Below, one piece after another: positions 27,301 through 33,968 of a stretch of DNA of 64,000 nucleotides. The notes beneath the pieces are model-generated. The model made no database searches, was not told the DNA's origin, and saw only the letters and a list, made by a program, of their open reading frames with translations. Location of the stretch: the NCBI GenBank assembly GCA_040954595.2, contig CM082597.2, positions 6,448,001 to 6,512,000 on the forward strand, written 5' to 3'. The DNA is from Balanoglossus misakiensis (lineage: Eukaryota; Hemichordata). Numbering within the stretch: the stretch's first letter is position 1; the number at the start of each line of letters is the position of its first letter. The translations under genes and the position numbers were made by a program.

Positions 27301-29734
27301 CAAAATGCACTGAGACAGATGTGTTTTGTGTAGTGAATAATAAATAATGATAAAATATCTTTGATTTCAGATGTCAATGAATGTATAGAGAGAGCAGATC
27401 TTTGTGAAGGCCAGTGTGTGAATACAGCAGGCTCTTTTTATTGCACTTGTGCTGTGGGATATCGATTGGTCAATGGAGAGTGTACAGGTAAGACCAACAC
27501 CATATGTGGACATTGAAAGGTCCTGTACGTTTAAATTTTTATTTAGTCATCAACCATCATTTCTTGTTCAGCTTGGTGAAGCTGGGTAAGCAATGTTGTT
27601 ATTGTTTAATTTTTTTTTATTAACATGCAATCTAATTGGCCTGGCTGTAATAGGATGTTGAACAGGAGCTACTATGGGAGTTGGTCAGATGATGTAGTGT
27701 GTGGCGACAGCATAAGAATACCATAACGCGCAAGTGAAAGCATACATCTGATTTTAATCAGATTGTTATTGTATCAACACATTAAACATGTCTGTTCTCT
27801 CTAACACTGCTGTCAGACCGTGGCCCATGAAATCTCCCTGCTAAGTGTACTTTTCTCTACTCAAACTCTTTTGGATCCAATTGGAAGTTTGTGCATGTAG
27901 GTCATTATCAATCCACATAGAATTACATGTACAGTCAAACCTGTCTATAGTGGCCAGTCAAGGGACTTTCCTAAACTGGCTTTTATAGACAGGTGGCCTT
28001 TATATAGAGGTTAATTAACACGCATGTGAATTGCACAGGGACTGTAACAAAGTGGCCACTATATAGAGGTGGCCACTAACAGGGGACTTGACTGTATTGG
28101 CAATAAACTTGTTACCAGGTGTTAATGAAGACAGCCAATGATTTGATTTCTTACCAGATGTTGATGAATGCAGTGAGTCCATTGGTGGATGCAGTCAAGG
28201 GTGTATCAACACACAAGGAAGTTATTTCTGTTCTTGTCACCACGGTTACCTACCAGGCGGAAGCAGGAAGGGCAGTTGTGAAGGTAATTAAGATCTCCCA
28301 CATGCACTTTGAATTCAATTCCCATCTGTCTTTATTATAAGAACATTCATTACTATCAATCACGTGATCTGGCCATGTGACCCATGGTGTAGTCATTTCC
28401 AGATGACGGGCAAACAATATTTCGGTATCCAGTGAAAGTTTTTCCAGGTAAGTTTATACTTTCGAACCGCCAGACATGTAACATGTATCAGGTATGGTGC
28501 CTCATTCAGCCTAATGGCGTTTCGTCTGCACAGTCTTTGTCTGCACCACGTTGTTGAAGTTGCCCATCATCTGGAAATTTGAATGCCAACGTAACTGCCA
28601 CCTGAGCACGTCTGACGTCATTTGATATCGAGGAATTGAATGTGTATGAGTTGACCTATGACCTTAAAACTCGCGATCCATTTTTCTTTTTTTTCAGATG
28701 TGGATGAATGTGCTTCATTTATGCGCAGTATTTGTGAATTTGGATGTGAGAATCATGATGGAAGTTACCAGTGCCAATGTCCTGATGGATATACTCTACA
28801 TTCCAATGGACAAAATTGCATAGGTAAGGAATGCTAACCAATATAACCACTGTGAATCTTTGCGAACCCGATTTGTCAAGTGTATTCTGGAAATGTTACC
28901 TGTGCGGGTACAATTAGATATTCCTTTCTGTACAAGATATTGACAGAGTTGCTATGATTTTTAATGAAGTTTAAAGTTTAAAAATTGAATTTGACTCCAA
29001 CAGATATAAATGAATGCGCACTGCATGCTGGGATATGTCATCAACATTGCCAGAATACCCAGGGTTCCTTTCGCTGTTCATGTGCTCCTGGTTGGAAGTT
29101 AGCAGCTGATGGCAGAATGTGTGAAGGTAGGTCAAAGGTCATCTCTAATTTCAAACAGATCTAAGTTGATACTTTTCCTCATTATAAACCTGAGAAGTTT
29201 TTTCCCTGGAAAGTGTACATTAAAGGCCGATGATCATCTTATGCGCACATGTGTAATTTTGTGTGTACAAACATTACGTCCAATCCAAATGTTCTGCAAA
29301 TTTTGCATTTGAGGCATTCAATAGTAGAATGTCTTGGCTTCCTTCCATATTTCATGTGCTCCATATAAGTAGACTTCAGTTTTGTCCCTTATTTTCACCC
29401 AATTTTCTGTCGTTTCCCAATCTCCAACACAGACTATGGTCGCTGTCATCTTGTCTGTTGTTAGGACAGCACACTTCCTTATGGCATTGACTGTATACAA
29501 TTTTTTAACCTGCGTCTCTGGTGTGGCACATGAGCATAGGACTATTGTGCCCCTTTAAGACTTTGATTTTCAAGGCACATTATACAATAACAAATCTTGA
29601 CTATTGAATTTCAGATATAAATGAGTGTCTGTTGGAAAACAATGGATGCCAACACGGTTGTGTGAACACCATTGGAAGTTACCACTGTCAGTGTCGTAAT
29701 GGGTACAGCCTTGAAAACTCGCAGGCTTGTGAAG
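12205..29734 (+). CDS. secreted fibrillin-like EGF-repeat protein
   Basis: Fourteen exons join without a phase conflict (12205-12368, 18219-18307, 19471-19698, 20389-21294, 22401-22598, 23866-23952, 24765-24881, 25589-25714, 26598-26720, 27371-27487, 28158-28283, 28698-28823, 29004-29126, 29615-29734), about 883 residues with the last donor open. Order: signal peptide; cysteine module CCTGW plus EGF like the start of fibrillins; Q/P-rich 14-residue repeats; acidic patch; one EGF; nine cbEGF domains with D-[IVD]-[DN]-E-C starts. Such proteins are extracellular, calcium-stiffened matrix components. The fibrillin resemblance is confined to the N-terminus; no TB domain is seen, so it is not a true fibrillin. 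A VWCE- or fibulin-like relative is the alternative. Confidence 0.8.
12616..12639. repeat. C-rich homopolymer tract
   Basis: Twelve C in a row followed by interrupted C runs; the opposite strand is G-rich and could form a quadruplex. Confidence 0.9.
12655..13045. repeat. dispersed repeat R9 (~390 bp)
   Basis: It shares CATTGGATAACATTTAGTGC, CAATCAGCGCTC, ATATACAGCTTTCGATTCAG and TTGTTCTCACACTCTGTTCT with 24120-24455, in the same orientation. GAGTGTGAGAA-type ends point to short inverted termini. Confidence 0.8.
13555..13895. mobile_element. MITE family M1, intact copy
   Basis: TTAA on both sides, AGGGACAAAGTCTCTCTCTC at the left and its reverse complement at the right, arms of about 150 bp. 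This is the cleanest copy for defining the family. Confidence 0.9.
14332..14541. mobile_element. MITE family M7 (~210 bp, TA-flanked)
   Basis: Starts TACTGTAAAACGGGTTATTT and ends with AAAATAACCTGTTTTACAGTA read inward as its reverse complement. TA ends suggest a Tc1/mariner-type non-autonomous element. A relative is at 59260-59471. Confidence 0.8.
14863..14875. repeat. poly-C tract
   Basis: Thirteen consecutive C. Confidence 0.9.
15141..15161. repeat. G-rich tract
   Basis: Runs of G5, G11 and G3 separated by single T; quadruplex-prone on the plus strand. Confidence 0.9.
15785..15805. repeat. poly-G tract (21 G)
   Basis: Twenty-one consecutive G, likely polymorphic in length. Confidence 0.95.
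16071..16150 (+). repeat. MITE family M4, 5'-truncated
   Basis: It retains CATGGTTCAGTCCAAACC and the GGGGGTGAAAGGG end; the first ~10 bp are missing. Confidence 0.75.
17102..17348. mobile_element. MITE family M6 (~247 bp)
   Basis: TTAA flanks, AGTGAAAGGGTCGTCGCC at the left and GGCGCGACGACCCCTTCCCT at the right form imperfect inverted termini. Only one copy is in this window. Confidence 0.75.
18219..18307 (+). CDS. EGF gene exon 2: fibrillin-like Cys module
   Basis: Acceptor CTATTTTCCAG, donor ATAC|GTAAGT. Enters phase 2, leaves phase 1. Encodes GPHVC...CCTGWRP...LCLI, closely similar in spacing to the segment just before the first EGF of fibrillins. Confidence 0.7.
18318..18455. repeat. 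MITE family M8, degraded
   Basis: Shares GTGGCCACCTCTATATAG and CTGTCTATAAAGGCCAG with 27930-28096 in opposite orientation. Confidence 0.65.
18456..19065. mobile_element. MITE family M2, full-length (610 bp)
   Basis: TTAA flanks; AGGGGAAATCCGCTGTAGCT at the left is exactly mirrored at the right. Arms of about 240 bp with CCGCCCAC..TGGTGTGGGTGA inside. No ORF for a transposase. Confidence 0.9.
19083..19152. repeat. MITE family M7, remnant
   Basis: TTTTGATATCACAAAAATTTC and GCGAAAATAAACCGTTTTAC match the M7 right end. Confidence 0.5.
19155..19437 (-). repeat. dispersed repeat R10, minus orientation
   Basis: Reverse complement of 28342-28628; shared blocks include CAGACGTGCTCAGG, GTTACGTTGGCATTCAAATT, AACTTCAACAA and CCCGTCATCTGGAAATGAC. 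Confidence 0.85.
19471..19698 (+). CDS. EGF gene exon 3: N-terminal EGF and Ser/Gln linker
   Basis: Acceptor CTTTTCCCAG, donor GATAG|GTGCGT, phase 1 both sides. [20 protein letters not shown] follows the pattern of the first EGF of fibrillins, but the later cysteines are irregular. The rest is Ser, His, Pro and Gln-rich, leading into exon 4. Confidence 0.75.
19719..20004. mobile_element. MITE family M1, internally deleted
   Basis: TTAA flanks and both termini are present, but about 60 bp of the arms are missing. It begins 20 bp after the exon 3 border. Confidence 0.85.
20389..21294 (+). CDS. EGF gene exon 4: Q/P-rich domain, acidic patch, EGF
   Basis: A 302-residue exon, phase 1 at both ends. 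The first ~100 residues are Ser/Gln/Arg-rich. Five 14-residue repeats ([14 protein letters not shown] type) follow, then an acidic run ([10 protein letters not shown]...ETEEDEDD) and an EGF with [10 protein letters not shown]...CSCPPGY...RRC. The repeats have Trp every 14 residues and no charge. This low-complexity domain is probably disordered and could act as a flexible or cross-linking spacer in matrix; that role is inferred. Overlapping ORFs in other frames are shadows of the repeats. Confidence 0.85.
20699..20909 (+). repeat. 42-bp coding tandem repeat, five copies
   Basis: CCATGGCAACAGGGCCAGTA recurs every 42 bp, in frame with the EGF gene. Copies 2 and 3 are nearly identical; copy 5 is the most diverged. 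The period is a multiple of three, so copy-number change would not break the frame. Confidence 0.95.
21295..22400. other. intron 4 of the EGF gene
   Basis: No gene signal. CACACTTGGCAGTCT occurs twice (about 21486 and 21586). The right end holds a partial M3 element whose TTAA lies 20 bp before the next exon. Confidence 0.5.
22160..22376. repeat. MITE family M3, partial
   Basis: Ends GTTACTGGGGCT plus TTAA and shares GAACAAGAAACTGGAGTTGA with the TRIM-unit M3 copies; the left end is eroded. Confidence 0.65.
22401..22598 (+). CDS. EGF gene exon 5: cbEGF 1 with unusual tail
   Basis: Acceptor CTCTTACAG, phase 1. Encodes [17 protein letters not shown]...[13 protein letters not shown] and then about 25 extra residues (Ser, Val and Gly-rich) instead of the usual splice right after the last Cys. 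Two donors fit phase 1 (GTTG|GTATAC and CCAG|GTTTGT); the later one is used here. Confidence 0.7.
22638..22720 (+). repeat. MITE family M4
   Basis: CCCTTTCACCCCTG start, GGGGAAAGGG end, TTAA flanks. A second partial copy with the same left flank follows at 22741-22779, so this small region was duplicated. Confidence 0.8.
22780..23115 (+). repeat. MITE family M5 (~330 bp)
   Basis: Ends are AAGGGCGACGGTCGTCTTATG and CATAAGACGATCATTGGCC. It is the reverse complement of 29224-29554 over nearly its full length. Confidence 0.8.
23616..23835. mobile_element. MITE family M1, left-truncated
   Basis: Begins within the left arm (ATGAGAGTAAAAACTCGCC) and has the complete right terminus. It ends 30 bp before exon 6. 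Confidence 0.85.
23866..23952 (+). CDS. EGF gene exon 6: half-sushi-like insert
   Basis: Acceptor AATTTGACAG, donor TCAG|GTAAGC, phase 1 both sides, 29 codons. The product ([18 protein letters not shown]) carries two cysteines and resembles part of a sushi/CCP module but is too short to be a full one. Without a transcript this remains the least certain exon. Confidence 0.55.
24120..24455. repeat. dispersed repeat R9, second copy
   Basis: Same orientation and order of blocks as 12655-13045, with both ends carrying GTGTGAGAAT-like sequence. Confidence 0.8.
24765..24881 (+). CDS. EGF gene exon 7: cbEGF 2
   Basis: [14 protein letters not shown]...[13 protein letters not shown]...SCLG. Six cysteines, phase 1 both sides, 39 codons, clear TTTTCAG acceptor and TAG|GTAAGT donor. 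Confidence 0.9.
25589..25714 (+). CDS. EGF gene exon 8: cbEGF 3
   Basis: [17 protein letters not shown]...[13 protein letters not shown]...TCVG. The second residue is Asp rather than Val/Ile, still compatible with calcium binding. Confidence 0.9.
25866..26265 (-). repeat. three tRNA-like (Leu/Ser-type) repeat units
   Basis: Read on the minus strand, two segments have a tRNA D-arm/anticodon-like GCGGTTTTAGGC or GCGGTTTAAGGC, then GTTGGTTTGAATCC with a B-box-like core; a third, central one (about 26101-26160) is degraded. Flanks with TTTGGTTCAACTCAAA recur ahead of the first two. This looks like a tRNA-derived SINE or tRNA pseudogene cluster, not functional tRNA, since the folds are incomplete. 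Confidence 0.6.
26598..26720 (+). CDS. EGF gene exon 9: cbEGF 4
   Basis: [16 protein letters not shown]...[13 protein letters not shown]...TCAG. Phase 1 both sides; donor CCG|GTAAGA. Confidence 0.9.
26756..27105. mobile_element. MITE family M1, full-length
   Basis: TTAA flanks, AGGGACAAAGTC / GACTTTGTCCCT termini, arms joined near 26930. Inserted 35 bp after the exon 9 border. Confidence 0.9.
27371..27487 (+). CDS. EGF gene exon 10: cbEGF 5
   Basis: [16 protein letters not shown]...[13 protein letters not shown]...CTG; the Asn-Thr-Ala-Gly-Ser-Phe segment fits calcium-binding EGF. Confidence 0.9.
27930..28096. mobile_element. MITE family M8 (167 bp, TA-flanked)
   Basis: TACAGTCAAACCTGTCTATA at the left and GGGGACTTGACTGTA at the right form inverted ends; CTATATAGAGGTGGCC is internal. 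Relatives at 18318 and 58029, and a more distant one downstream of each TRIM stop codon. Confidence 0.8.
28158..28283 (+). CDS. EGF gene exon 11: cbEGF 6
   Basis: [16 protein letters not shown]...[15 protein letters not shown]...SCEG. Acceptor CTTACCAG, donor AAG|GTAATT. Confidence 0.9.
28342..28628 (+). repeat. dispersed repeat R10, plus orientation
   Basis: Inverted partner of 19155-19437. Both copies sit in introns of the same gene, so they could pair in the pre-mRNA. Confidence 0.85.
28698..28823 (+). CDS. EGF gene exon 12: cbEGF 7
   Basis: [17 protein letters not shown]...[13 protein letters not shown]...CIG. Strong polypyrimidine tract before the acceptor. Confidence 0.9.
   Translation: MWMNVLHLCAVFVNLDVRIMMEVTSANVLMDILYIPMDKIA
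29004..29126 (+). CDS. EGF gene exon 13: cbEGF 8
   Basis: [16 protein letters not shown]...[13 protein letters not shown]...CEG. Intron 12 is only 180 bp, the shortest here. Confidence 0.9.
29224..29554 (-). repeat. MITE family M5, inverted copy
   Basis: TTAA flanks; reverse complement of 22780-23115. TATTTCATGTGCTCCATATA and the CATTTGGATT-type blocks are shared. Confidence 0.85.
29615..29734 (+). CDS. EGF gene exon 14: cbEGF 9 (last exon seen)
   Basis: [16 protein letters not shown]...[13 protein letters not shown]...ACEG with donor AAG|GTAGGC in phase 1. A further exon must exist, or the gene has been broken by the array to the right. Confidence 0.9.
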
Positions 29735-29802
29735 GTAGGCCTTGTTGCTATAGTAACCGAGTTGTAGTCTGAACATGTTGCTGTTGTGTTAGGCTATCAG
29801 AG

Positions 29803-30175
29803 AAGTGACCACATTTGCACAGGTGGTTATAACTCGTTGAATGCCAGTGTTTTTAACTGTCAATATAAAATATATGCCAATATCATATAAGCTGTCTGGA
29901 TTTAAGGGACAAAACAATTATTTTATGGGGGTGGGGTGGTGGAATGTGGTACAGCCACAAAAATATATAAGGGTGTGAAGAGGTAGGATATTTTAGTGAC
30001 CACATTTGCAGACGTGGTTATAACTCGTTGAATGCCACAGTTTACACTGTCGAAATGTGGTGTGGCATTTTTATGCTCTCATACAATATGAAATATCATA
30101 AGCTGTCTGGATTTATGGGGGGGGGGGGGGGGGGGGGGGGCTGGGTGTTTGTGGTACAGCCACAATTTTTCGTTG
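29803..30175. repeat. tandem duplication with expanded G tract
   Basis: AGTGACCACATTTGCA starts both copies (about 29803 and 29995); both share GTTATAACTCGTTGAATGCC, AAGCTGTCTGGATTTA and GTGGTACAGCCACAA. In the second copy the G-rich stretch has become a 24-G run. Confidence 0.85.
30117..30140. repeat. poly-G tract (24 G)
   Basis: Twenty-four consecutive G on the plus strand, the longest homopolymer in the window. Confidence 0.95.
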
Positions 30176-30244
30176 ACATTTTGTCTTATACCCAAAAATA
30201 TTTATTTCAAGAATAGAAAAAAAATGCGTACAAAGTTCTTTCAG

Positions 30245-30288
30245 GCCTCGACAATTGGCACCTGCCTGTAGCCGCCCATGGCCGGTAA
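30245..30288 (+). CDS. candidate short terminal exon of the EGF gene
   Basis: TTCTTTCAG is a good acceptor, and in phase 1 the frame reads GLDNWHLPVAAHGR then TAA. It fits the open exon 14 donor but is tiny, has no cysteine and lies in possibly repetitive sequence, so the support is weak. Confidence 0.25.
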
Positions 30289-30597
30289 AAATTGTGCTGG
30301 GCAGTTAATTTCATTGTCACCTGCCCAGCTGGGCAGGTAATCACTCATGCTTAGAGTACAAATGAAATAAATGAAATGTTTTTGCCACCAGAAATGGCAG
30401 ATATCAGTAATTAAATGACAAATAGTGTCTGAATGCCTAACCTCCAGAAATCAAATATCTGCAACCCCAGCATTAATTTCAATTTTTGTCCTTTGGATTG
30501 AAGGTCCCATTGACTCATGTGATTGCCAAATACAATCACTATCACTCCACAAATGTACAGTGTTAATTCTCTGGTAACTCCAACTTTCAAGTATTAA

Positions 30598-30943
30598 AGG
30601 GACAAAGCCTCTCTCTCGCAGGCCTTTTTCCATTAATTATGTTTGATACAAGATGCCGTTTATGTTATTCTACATGTGGATATATGGTGAATCAACATTC
30701 GACCACACACAACTTCCATCTCGTTTGTAGGATATGAGAGTAAAAACTCGCCCAAAATGAATAAATGGTAAAGAACGATTATTCATTTTGGCGAGTTTTT
30801 CACTCTCCTGTCTATAAGAGGGATGGAAGTTGTGTGTGGTTGAACGTTCATTCACTATATATCCACATGTAGAATAACAAACGTTGTCTCTTATCAAATA
30901 TAATTAATGGAAAAAAGGGCAGCGGGAGAGAGACTTTGTCCCT
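30598..30943. mobile_element. MITE family M1 inserted in unit 1
   Basis: The empty site survives in unit 2 (CAAGTATTAACTGGGG) and unit 3. Here the element sits between two TTAA copies, which proves TTAA target duplication. Confidence 0.95.
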
Positions 30944-31714
30944 TTAACTAAGCTTTCTTATAAAAATAAAAAAATGAAACGTAATAGAATCATGAAAACC
31001 TGTTTATTCACCACATGAATTTTGCACATAAAATGTATCAGCTGTTAGTACACACAAACTAAACATGTATTCTTGGTTATTTAAAAAAAACTGAATGATT
31101 TCACCAACAATTTTACTAACAATTTTACTAACAAATTTATGTCAAGACCACTGTTGACCTGATAATAAACCCCTCATCAAGAAATCTACAGGAATTTAAA
31201 TTGGTTACAAAAAAATGTTGCTAGCTGTTTGGTCGTAAAATAAAGTTAAGTGGTCCAATGTTCATGTGATAAGTACTGAAGTCGACAGAAATAGTGTCTT
31301 GGTGATTACATTAACATACAATAGGTCTCAAAACAGTCAACCAAACAACTCAGTAATGTTCATTGTCCAGATTTGTGAGTTATTAGTGTCCATCGATCGT
31401 CAACCAAATAATCAATAATTTGCATGTTTGTTGTCCAGATTATTTATGAGAGTTATAAGTGTTATCGTCAAAAACAAAGTCAAGAAAAATAAAGTGAGTA
31501 AAACACGTTGCAAATAATGAATTCTATGGTTTCCTGTAAAATGACAAAAAGTTGTTGAAACAGGAAAATTTGATTAAAGTTCATGAAAGTAGAAAACCAC
31601 TGATTACAGTCAACACATTACATGTAATTTCAAAAACTAAAGCTCAAAAACTAAAATGGATTAAAAAACAGTACCATACACACATTAGGATCTGAAGAGG
31701 CAAAGTTGTTTTAA

Positions 31715-31800
31715 CCCTTTCTCCACCATGGTTTGGTCTAACTCCATTGTTCTCCAAAGGCAGTATTGGACCTTTACACAGTGAAATGGGGGTGAAAGGG
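31715..31800 (+). repeat. MITE family M4 in unit 1
   Basis: TTAA-flanked; shared at the same place in all units, so it predates the amplification. Confidence 0.8.
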
Positions 31801-32182
31801 TTAAGGAAGTACTCTGAATTGTAGTAAAGAAAATCTGAAAACATATTTTGAAATTATTTATCAACAGACATATTTATAACACTCAGCTATGAATTAATCA
31901 TTCAACTAAGTGTGATAACATTGTTCCACAAAAAATAGTATGGTGGAAATGCTCAATAAATGTAATGGACTAAAAAAACACTGGTCATGTTATAGAGCTG
32001 AAGTTTACATGTGTCTTTAAAAACATGAAAAATCGAGAAAAAATGTCTGTTTACATCAAAATATCCAAGACTTAATAGCAGTACTGAATAAAACTGAAGA
32101 TTGATGTCAAGAACTGACAGATACGAGTGAATGTTCGGATGTTTCTTTGTTGATCGGTTGTGACATAAAATTGTTGTGTTAA

Positions 32183-32521
32183 AGCCCCAGTAATGTTTAC
32201 GTTTGACTGTTTTTTCTGTATTTTTCTCCCATACATCAAATCCAGTTTCTTGTTCTTCTCTGGAGAGCTTTGTGAAATGTTCATTTTTTAGCTTCTCAAC
32301 AAAGCCTGTATAACAGCCACTGTTATTGTTGACAAATAAATTGATGTTCGACTTTAATTCATATTTCAACAATAACAATGGTGATTACTACAAAATAGCT
32401 GTGTTGAAAAAACAAAAACTGAGAAATTATTTACGTCTCACAGAGAAGAACAAGAAACCACAGTTGATACTGAAAACAATAATATTGAGAAGATAGCCCA
32501 AAGTTGGAAGTTCCTGGGGTT
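32183..32521. mobile_element. MITE family M3 (~340 bp)
   Basis: Between TTAA copies, AGCCCCAGTAATG at the left and TTCCTGGGGT at the right. GAACAAGAAACC / GTTTCTTGTTC arms are inverted. Present in every unit. Confidence 0.8.
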
Positions 32522-33761
32522 TTAATTGTTTTGTGATACCTGTCCTGATTTCGGTCTGACCCCAACTGGGTGTAGTCAGATTTGTGTCGGTGAAAAGTCA
32601 CTGTAGATTTTTTTTTACAGACAAAAATTGTACAGTAACAAGGAGGTCATGACATACTCAATAAACAACATGTTATCAGTGTCACCTTGGCAACAGTGGA
32701 ATTGTTAGTTAACTGTTAATGTAGCAATTGGACAATAGATATACTTTGCTTTAATTATGAACCATGTAAAATGTTCACAATTTGTTATAGACAAAATGCA
32801 AAATTCATGATAACTTCATAGAAAGTACTGATATTTTTGTCAGTAAATTCTTTTTTTGCTGCCACTGTTGACTGTGACATGAAATACAGATTTTTTCAAA
32901 GATACCTTTAACCTTAAAAAAAACACACCACAAAACTATTTAAAAATTGTGTAATCTTGGTTATACTCAGAACCCAAAATTCAAAGTCTCTATCTGTAGT
33001 TCAATTAAAAAAATATCAACTGATGTGAATACTGCATGATTTGCATGTCCCCCTTTGGAAAGATTTGTCATGTCAGGAAAAAAACTACAATTTGCTGCCA
33101 TCTTTCCAATCGGGCTGACATGGACACAAGTGGGTAAAACATTTTCTCCTTCAAATCTGGGGGTTCTCTCATAAAAGTCAAAGGGATGTCTCTTTTGGGA
33201 GAAATCTGTCTATTCCAACAGAAATGTCAACTATAGTTGTGAGAGTGTTGTATGCACATGGTCTCTGCAGAAGAATAGGAACCTCAGGCAACCAGTTTGC
33301 CGTCATAAGTCATTCTACAGTTGGTTTCATGTGCGTGACTTTCAGATGCAATCTGAAGTCGAGCGATACATTAGTCATCATCTCAAGTTTTTTGTGACAC
33401 CAATTGCCTGCTTGTTTTGTTGTTGTTTGTATCAACTGCAGTTTGTTGTTGAAATCCCTACAGCATATGATGAAATGTTCAGTCTATATGTGTACAGATA
33501 GCATTATTATTGCTGAAAATTGAATTGAATTCAATTCCTTGATCAACAATAATAATGATGCACATGTCTAGGTTATTTCAAGAAACTGAACAGTGGCCAT
33601 TTTAGAATGGTATTATAGTGTGGAATAAGAACTATAGTTCATATTTACAGACAGAAATACTGAAAAAACAAAAAGTGGGCCTTAATCTACAAACCAATGT
33701 GGGATATATGCATCCAGGTTCTGCCATCACCTTCACATGTAAGCCTTATTTCAGTGAAATA

Positions 33762-33953
33762 CAGTAAAATCTGTCTAAACCAAACTCAGTCTGATCGAGA
33801 AACCTGTCTATACCGAACACTCTTTCCAGTGCCCTTCACTTAAAACCACATGTTGAAAGACCCTCTGTAAACCAGACACCTCTGCAAAGCGAACAATATT
33901 CTCACTCCCATTGGTGTCTGGTTTATAGACAGGTTTCACTACAGTTGATACAT
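33762..33953. repeat. M8-like inverted element next to the TRIM stop
   Basis: ACAGTAAAATCTGTCTAAAC and GTTTATAGACAGGTTTCACT form inverted ends. It lies 16 bp past the stop codon, so it is probably within the TRIM 3' UTR. Also at 42291-42477, 51626-51809 and 63343-63528. Confidence 0.7.
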
Positions 33954-33968
33954 TGAGATGTGACACTT

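Larger units (their letters stand above)
30944..33760. other. non-coding block downstream of TRIM gene 1
   Basis: Strongly conserved between units and without coding ORFs. It may include the TRIM 3' UTR; TTTATT (AATAAA on the minus strand) occurs at about 31002 but nothing fixes the transcript end. Confidence 0.5.
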
